Shown here: one piece after another, positions 40,671 through 45,173 of the stretch | How the letters are laid out: the number at the start of each line of letters is the position of its first letter | How positions within the stretch are numbered: the first letter of the stretch is position 1 | Source: Candidatus Omnitrophota bacterium | Lineage (GTDB): Bacteria > Omnitrophota > Gorgyraeia > 2-01-FULL-45-10 | Assembly: GCA_028715345.1 (NCBI GenBank) | Contig: JAQUSB010000013.1 | Span: 1 to 45,173, forward strand | DNA: 45,173 bases | Reading direction: 5' to 3' | Position numbers and translations under genes: made by a program | The notes under the pieces: model-generated | What the model saw: only the letters and a program-made list of their open reading frames with translations | Told to the model about the DNA's origin: nothing | Database searches by the model: none

Positions 40671-41933
40671 ATGAACGTGAAAAAGCTCATGGCATATTTA
40701 CTGGCAGCTCTGCTTTTTTTATCGGTGAGCGCACGCGCCGACAACGTCCGTGAAACGCCGGTAGTCAAAATAGCAAGGGATAATGCCGGCGCCGTCGTCA
40801 ATATCAGCACGGAGAAAATAATCCTTCTTCAGCAAAATCCCGCCTGGGGCGCGTTCGGCAACGACATCGACTCATTCCACAAACAATATTATAGTTCCGC
40901 TCCGGCGCAGACGCTCAAATTGAAGAACGTCGGGTCCGGCGTCATATTGGATAAAGAAGGCATAATAGTGACCAACGCGCATGTCGTCAATATGACCACG
41001 AATATTTTCGTCATATTGACCGACGGTACACAGGTAAGGGGCGAAGTGCAATATGAAAACCCTGAAAGCGACCTGGCAATAATTAAAATAGACCCGCCCA
41101 AGCCTTTACAAGAAATAAAACTCGGCCAGACAAAGGACCTCATGGTCGGAGAGACCGCGATAGCCATAGGAAATCCTCTCGGGCTCGAAAATTCGTTAAG
41201 CGTAGGCGTCATAAGCGGCAAGAACAGGACTCTTTACTCGCCGGACGGACGGCCTGTGATGACGGGCCTCATCCAGACGGACACCCCCATAAACCCAGGT
41301 AATTCCGGCGGCGCATTACTGAATCTGAACGGCGAGCTCATAGCCATAAATACCGCCATGGTCCAGAGTTCGCAGGGCATAGGCTTCGCTATCCCCGTCG
41401 AGAAGGTCAAAGAGGTGCTTGAAGGCTATAGGAAGAACAAAAACCTCGGGATAAAATACCAAGGCAAGTCGGCGCCCGTCCAGGCGATCTACCAGCCTGC
41501 GCCGCAGCCGCAGCAGGGCGGGGCCCGTAACATTGAAGCCGAGATGAGGGCGATGCGGGAAAAGATGGACCAAATGATGCGAAATGCGATGAGCCGCCAT
41601 TTCGCCGGGCAGGATATGGGCGCTCCGAACAATGCTTTAGTCTATTCCAACGCGAAACTCACCACGGAAGAGACGCAACATGCCTATCTGCTGACTCTCG
41701 ACGTAAAGGGGCTCGATAAGAATAAAATAAATATAGCGGTAAAGCCCGATTCGATAACTATATCCGGTCAAAGGTCGGAACAGGTCACACAAGACCGCGC
41801 GGGAGCCTCTTTCAACACATCCTCTATGAGTTATTTTTCTCAGACCATCCCCATGCCGCGGGATGCGGATGCATCAGCGGTAAAGACCGAGGTAAAAGGC
41901 GATGCCCTGCTTATAACATTGCCGAAGAAATAG
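40671..41933 (+). CDS. Periplasmic trypsin-like (DegP/HtrA) protease fused to an Hsp20/alpha-crystallin domain
   Basis: A 420-residue exported protein. The signal peptide (~1-23) is followed by an HtrA-type serine protease domain (~30-255) with intact triad H104 (TNAHVV), D134 (ESDLAIIKI) and S212 (GNSGGALL), plus IGNPLGL and the loop GIGFAIPVEKV that normally leads into PDZ1. No PDZ domain follows. A Pro/Gln/Met-rich linker (~262-335, with an amphipathic AEMRAMREKMDQMMRNAM) leads to a C-terminal alpha-crystallin domain (~337-420: YLLTLDVKGLDKNKINIAV, ITISGQRSEQ, FSQTIPMPRDAD, LLITLPKK). Usual HtrA proteins are about 450-500 residues with one or two PDZ domains. The fusion suggests substrate capture by the small heat-shock domain. 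It is divergent from a Spy-like gene. Confidence 0.93.
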   Translation: MNVKKLMAYLLAALLFLSVSARADNVRETPVVKIARDNAGAVVNISTEKIILLQQNPAWGAFGNDIDSFHKQYYSSAPAQTLKLKNVGSGVILDKEGIIVTNAHVVNMTTNIFVILTDGTQVRGEVQYENPESDLAIIKIDPPKPLQEIKLGQTKDLMVGETAIAIGNPLGLENSLSVGVISGKNRTLYSPDGRPVMTGLIQTDTPINPGNSGGALLNLNGELIAINTAMVQSSQGIGFAIPVEKVKEVLEGYRKNKNLGIKYQGKSAPVQAIYQPAPQPQQGGARNIEAEMRAMREKMDQMMRNAMSRHFAGQDMGAPNNALVYSNAKLTTEETQHAYLLTLDVKGLDKNKINIAVKPDSITISGQRSEQVTQDRAGASFNTSSMSYFSQTIPMPRDADASAVKTEVKGDALLITLPKK

Positions 41934-41936
41934 TTT

Positions 41937-42716
41937 TCAGGCATTTTTCACCGCGGATACTTTTATGCTGGCTATCGCATCTTCGGCGTCTTTAAGACTC
42001 TCGAACAAGGCATCTGCGGGATAACCTGTTTGATCTATCACCTTGATTTCTTCGAACCCCGCCGTTTTTATGAACTCCATATATTCGTCTTTATCGATCG
42101 CTCCGGCTATACATCCTACATATGCCTCGACCGACTTTTTTATTTTATCCGGCAGGTCTTTTACCAGCACCAGGTCGGAAACCATTAGCCGCCCTCCGGG
42201 CTTAAGCGCCCTGAAGGCTTCTTTAAATACTTTTTCTTTGTCCGGGGACAGATTTATTACACAGTTCGATATGACCACATCTACGGAATTATCTTTTACC
42301 GGCAGGTCCTCGATCTCTCCGAGCCTGAATTCAACGTTATCGTAGTTGCCATTTTTAGCGTTCGCTCTGGCTTTCTCGACCATTTCGGGCGTCATATCTA
42401 TGCCTATGACCTTGCCATTTTCTCCCACCCTCCTGGCTGCGAGAAAACAATCGAATCCCGCGCCCGCACCCAGGTCGAGAACGGTTTCGCCTTTTTTCAG
42501 CGATGCCAGCGCGACCGGATTGCCGCATCCGAGCCCGAGGTTCGCTCCGTCGGGTACGGTTTTGAGCTCGTCCTCTTTATAACCTACGTTCTTACTGATC
42601 GCCGCGGCTGAATTTGCGCCCGAACAGCATGAAGAGCCGGCACAACAGGAGCCGTCCGTCACGGCGATCTTCGCGTAATTTTCCCGGACCATCTTTTTTA
42701 CGTCCTTATTTTTCAT
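41937..42716 (-). CDS. arsM: Arsenite S-adenosylmethionine methyltransferase
   Basis: A 259-residue cytoplasmic enzyme that methylates arsenite stepwise with SAM. The SAM site is [19 protein letters not shown] (~80-98), with [12 protein letters not shown]. The conserved arsenic-binding cysteines are C64 (LGLGCGNP), C152 (VISNCVINL) and C202 (YVGCIAGA), matching the three core cysteines of characterised ArsM. An N-terminal CC-x4-CC cluster (C24, C25, C30, C31) is common in bacterial forms. It is last in the arsenic operon, 16 bp after the ArsG-like permease. Its stop lies only 3 bp from the stop of the convergent DegP-Hsp20 gene, with no evident terminator between. Confidence 0.95.
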   Translation of the reverse strand: MKNKDVKKMVRENYAKIAVTDGSCCAGSSCCSGANSAAAISKNVGYKEDELKTVPDGANLGLGCGNPVALASLKKGETVLDLGAGAGFDCFLAARRVGENGKVIGIDMTPEMVEKARANAKNGNYDNVEFRLGEIEDLPVKDNSVDVVISNCVINLSPDKEKVFKEAFRALKPGGRLMVSDLVLVKDLPDKIKKSVEAYVGCIAGAIDKDEYMEFIKTAGFEEIKVIDQTGYPADALFESLKDAEDAIASIKVSAVKNA

Positions 42717-42732
42717 TTCTTGCCCTTTCTTA

Positions 42733-43404
42733 TTAAAACCGCAGAATATGATTAAAAACGTAATACGCGCCGACCGCGATGAAAATACCTCCCGTGATCT
42801 TCCTGGCGTATATTTCGAGTTTTATTACCTTATTGAACCAATGGCTTAAAGAAGTGATCCCGGCCGCGATGCCGAGAGCAAATATCAATACGGGAAGACC
42901 CGTCCCTGCGCCATAGATGAACGGCAGGCTTAGGCCTATACTGCTATCCACCGCGAGCGGTATAAGGCTCCCGAAAAATATCGCGGCGGAGATGGGGCAA
43001 AAAGAGAGCGCGAATACAAAGCCCAGCAGAAAAGCGCCCGGTATCCCCGAACCGGCGAGTTTGTTCTGATGTTTTTCCGAAATGGCCGGATGCGGTATAT
43101 TGAATTTGACCAGGTCCAGCAGGAATATGCCGGCCAGGATAAGGATCGGGCCTAAAGCTTTGTTCATATATTTCTGCAGGAAATTCGCGGCAGACGGCAC
43201 GCTCAATACTGATTTGACGATGAGAAAACCGAGCATAGCGTATGCCAGCATCCTCCCGGCGGTATATGCCGCTCCCGATAAGAATACCATCCCGGGATGG
43301 GCTATCCTTTTGGACAAAAACGAGACGGCGGCGACATTGGTCGCGAGAGGGCATGGGCTTATCGAAGTGAGGATACCAAGCCACAGGGCGGTTAGGATTA
43401 TCAT
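42733..43404 (-). CDS. arsG: ArsG-like permease (CcdA/DsbD-type, aromatic arsenical efflux family)
   Basis: A 223-residue protein with six predicted helices. Two membrane cysteines in Pro motifs, [10 protein letters not shown] (C18) and [10 protein letters not shown] (C136), give the CcdA/DsbD internal symmetry. The SPCPLATN variant, beside ArsF- and ArsM-like genes, marks the family annotated as ArsG, a permease linked to aromatic arsenical resistance. Electron transfer to periplasmic thioredoxin-fold partners, as in DsbD, is an equally sensible reading given the ArsF-like and thioredoxin-like neighbours. It begins 3 bp after the ArsF-like gene. Confidence 0.82.
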   Translation of the reverse strand: MIILTALWLGILTSISPCPLATNVAAVSFLSKRIAHPGMVFLSGAAYTAGRMLAYAMLGFLIVKSVLSVPSAANFLQKYMNKALGPILILAGIFLLDLVKFNIPHPAISEKHQNKLAGSGIPGAFLLGFVFALSFCPISAAIFFGSLIPLAVDSSIGLSLPFIYGAGTGLPVLIFALGIAAGITSLSHWFNKVIKLEIYARKITGGIFIAVGAYYVFNHILRF

Positions 43405-43407
43405 CGG

Positions 43408-43833
43408 CTAAAGTTCCTTGAGATATTTTTCCACTTCGTTTTTAATATACCGGCGAAAGGCTTCTTTATCCCTCAGGTGTTCCCATACTTTGGTAAGGTT
43501 GTCAAATTTAACCTCCTTACCGTTTTTCACCAGGGACAATACCACGGATTTTGTGTAAAGCTTATAATCGTCCGTGAAATGTTCGTTGCCCTTCGTTTCT
43601 ACATTGATCGTTTTAAATTTTACCGAGCCTGAGGCCAATTCTTTCTTGAAATCTTTTTCGATAGTTTCTTTGGTATATTGTTCGATGTTATGGCAATTTG
43701 CGCATCGGAAATTCCCGTGAAAATAATATACCGCTACGAAATTCTCGGGAGTCGTCCCGTCGCCTGCCGCGAAACTGCACGTGATCGGGATGATAAGGAA
43801 CGCCGCAAATAAGAGAGTTATTATCCGCGTCAT
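43408..43833 (-). CDS. arsF: ArsF-like exported thioredoxin-fold protein
   Basis: A 141-residue protein. The start is the ATG at 43833: it overlaps the thioredoxin gene's TGA (ATGA) and has GGAGG upstream, whereas a frame start at 43851 would hide both. The signal peptide (~1-23) is followed by VYYFHGNFRCANCHNIEQYT with redox pair C44/C47 and a thioredoxin-like remainder. This is the signature of the family named for the nitroreductase subunit ArsF of the arsEFG system. A periplasmic location and redox role fit; reduction of nitro-aromatic arsenicals is known only by family name, so that substrate is uncertain. Confidence 0.82.
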   Translation of the reverse strand: MTRIITLLFAAFLIIPITCSFAAGDGTTPENFVAVYYFHGNFRCANCHNIEQYTKETIEKDFKKELASGSVKFKTINVETKGNEHFTDDYKLYTKSVVLSLVKNGKEVKFDNLTKVWEHLRDKEAFRRYIKNEVEKYLKEL

Positions 43834-44069
43834 TTTTCCTCCGCGATCCATTTTTTTATCTCCTCGGCTTTGGGGATACGCCCGGTGCTTTTGACCTTGC
43901 CGTTAATACACAGCCCGGGCGTCTGCATGATACCGGCGTCCACTATTCTATTTATGTCTTTCACCTTCTCGACATCCGCGGCTATGTTGAGTTCCGCTAC
44001 GGCGCTTTTTACGATCTTTTCCAGTTCCCCGCACCGATGACATCCCGGCCCGAATATCTCTATTTTCAT
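43830..44069 (-). CDS. Small thioredoxin/glutaredoxin-like protein (possible ArsE equivalent)
   Basis: A 79-residue thioredoxin-fold protein with active-site pair CHRC (C10, C13) near the N-terminus and cis-Pro motif QTPGLCING. It matches the minimal redox-active disulfide family (MTH895/TM0996-like). No signal peptide, so cytoplasmic. It is coupled to the ArsF-like gene by an ATGA overlap and follows the permease by 15 bp. In this position it corresponds to the small first protein of arsEFG operons, but I name it only tentatively. It may supply electrons to the ArsG-like membrane protein. Confidence 0.85.
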   Translation of the reverse strand: MKIEIFGPGCHRCGELEKIVKSAVAELNIAADVEKVKDINRIVDAGIMQTPGLCINGKVKSTGRIPKAEEIKKWIAEEK

Positions 44070-44084
44070 ATTCTTATCTCCCAG

Positions 44085-45140
44085 TTAAAATTTCGGCACA
44101 AGGAACCAGAATACAAGTCCCGCGATGGTGCCGAACACCCACATAAGCGCCGCGTACACGGCAGGCACTTTCGGTTTCACTATTTTACAGACGCCGAGTA
44201 TCGACGGCAGGCTGAGCGCGGGCCCTGTCAAAAGAAACGCCATCGCGGCCCCCGTGCCCATGCCGGATTCCAAAAGCCCCCGCACCAGAGGCACCTCGAC
44301 GAGCGTCGGGGTGTACATGAATACGCCCATAGCCGATGCCAGCATTATAGGCAGGACGCCGTTACCGAGGTATTTGATTATAAGAGACGGGGGTAAAAAA
44401 GCTTTTACCAGGCCTGCGCATATAACGCCCAAAAATATCATCGGCAGGACCAGTTTTACGAATTCCCATGAATAAAGAGCCGTGTTTACGAGCCTCTTGC
44501 CGAGCCCCTGGCTCTCCTGCACGACCCCCTCTGCTTCCGCTTCTATATGTACAGGTTCGGGCGGCGGCAGTCTTTTCTTTAGAATTTTCTCGGTGGCGTA
44601 CCCGGTCACGATCCCCGCGGCTATGGCTACGCCAATCCTTGCCGCGGCGAATTTCCAGCCCAATAGCCCCAATGTAAGCATAACCGCCGCCGGATTGAAC
44701 GCCGGCGCAGCCAGAAGGAATGTCACCGCGGGGCCAAGTCCCGCGCCTCTTTTATACAGGCCGCCGAATAAAGGTATTATGCTGCAGGAACACATCGATA
44801 ATAGCGGCCCGCCGCACCCTGCTACGGCATAAGGGGCAAATCCTCTGCCGGAGCCCATGAGCTTGACCACTTTATCCCTGGGCGCAAATTCCTGCAGCGC
44901 TCCTGCGGCTATGAATGCCAGAAGGAGGCAAAGCCAGGAATGTTTTACGTAATCGACGATCGTAAAAACGATATACATGGGAATGGGTACGTTATTCTCT
45001 TCGAGAAGTTTCGCTGTAACGACCTTGTTCTCTGCCATAGTTACTTTGACGCCCGACCACGCGCCTGTCCATTCGTAGATGATTATGACGGCAAAGATAA
45101 AAACCAATATACCTATAGCGAACACGGCCTTTTTATCCAT
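44085..45140 (-). CDS. arsP: ArsP-like permease (DUF318 family)
   Basis: A 351-residue membrane protein with about eight helices in two halves, each with the family's Pro/Gly motif: SMCSCSIIPLFGGLYKRGA with APAFNPAAVMLT in the first, and FMYTPTLVEVPLVRGLLESG with GPALSLPSILGV in the second. C109, C117 and C119 are the metal(loid)-handling candidates. Family members include ArsP, which exports trivalent organoarsenicals, and zinc/copper exporters; neighbouring ArsM, which makes methylarsenite, favours ArsP. It is the first gene of the operon in the window. The AAGGAAA ribosome site is at 45145-45151, and a promoter or ArsR gene would lie beyond the right edge. Confidence 0.85.
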   Translation of the reverse strand: MDKKAVFAIGILVFIFAVIIIYEWTGAWSGVKVTMAENKVVTAKLLEENNVPIPMYIVFTIVDYVKHSWLCLLLAFIAAGALQEFAPRDKVVKLMGSGRGFAPYAVAGCGGPLLSMCSCSIIPLFGGLYKRGAGLGPAVTFLLAAPAFNPAAVMLTLGLLGWKFAAARIGVAIAAGIVTGYATEKILKKRLPPPEPVHIEAEAEGVVQESQGLGKRLVNTALYSWEFVKLVLPMIFLGVICAGLVKAFLPPSLIIKYLGNGVLPIMLASAMGVFMYTPTLVEVPLVRGLLESGMGTGAAMAFLLTGPALSLPSILGVCKIVKPKVPAVYAALMWVFGTIAGLVFWFLVPKF

Positions 45141-45173
45141 GGCTATTTCCTTTTCCGTGAAATTTTACAGCAC

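Noticed and set aside
41900-41975. Shared terminator between the convergent DegP-Hsp20 and arsM genes
   Set aside because: Only a 4-bp TGCC/GGCA pairing with a short T-run is present, which is too weak to call.

Overview
The window reads as chromosome of a Gram-negative (diderm) bacterium from a poorly sampled lineage. My best guess is Candidatus Omnitrophota (OP3). The reasons are the giant YY/VY-repeat protein with a short membrane-anchor N-terminus, the many small signal-peptide proteins, and the unusual fusions. This placement is inference; no rRNA or marker protein is present to test it. Base composition is even, coding density is high and nearly everything is on the minus strand. Only a FecR-domain gene and a DegP-Hsp20 fusion are on the plus strand. 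There is no phage, IS element or CRISPR array.

Layout, left to right. 1-5698: N-terminal ~1,899 residues of a giant calcium-binding surface protein, cut by the window edge. 5849-16679: an efflux operon read leftward: ROK-type regulator, small basic zinc-finger protein, TolC-like channel, membrane-fusion protein and two RND pumps. A consensus promoter carries a palindrome over its start site. 16770-22793: a five-gene operon of membrane coiled-coil protein, long coiled-coil protein, ParA/MinD-type ATPase, second membrane coiled-coil protein and a ~20-unit TPR protein. I do not recognise it as any described system. 22863-25209: RlpA-like and FecR-like envelope genes, a repeat-rich 308-bp gap, tRNA-Arg(ACG), a MetRS-beta-type tRNA-binding protein and a small exported protein. 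25311-30760: ArsB/NhaD-type antiporter, beta-lactamase-like serine hydrolase, DUF2062 protein and calcium-type P-type ATPase in one transcription unit.

30867-41933 is an envelope-stress island. An ECF sigma factor and zinc-type anti-sigma factor head an operon with a Spy/CpxP-like chaperone and a complete TolC-MacA-MacB exporter. The promoter of the sigma gene (GGAACTT-N17-TCTAA) has a near-copy (GAAACTT-N17-TCTAA) in front of a second Spy-like gene 3.6 kb away. This strongly suggests autoregulation plus an extended regulon. Between them lies a PAS histidine kinase and receiver pair with its own promoter and a leader ORF overlapping a terminator-like hairpin. Divergent from the second Spy gene is a periplasmic trypsin-like protease whose usual PDZ domains are replaced by an Hsp20/alpha-crystallin domain. 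41937-45140 is an arsenic operon: ArsP-like permease, thioredoxin-like protein, ArsF-like, ArsG-like and ArsM.

The strongest candidates for something undescribed are the sigma-controlled periplasmic proteostasis island with its DegP-Hsp20 fusion, and the ParA/coiled-coil/TPR operon.
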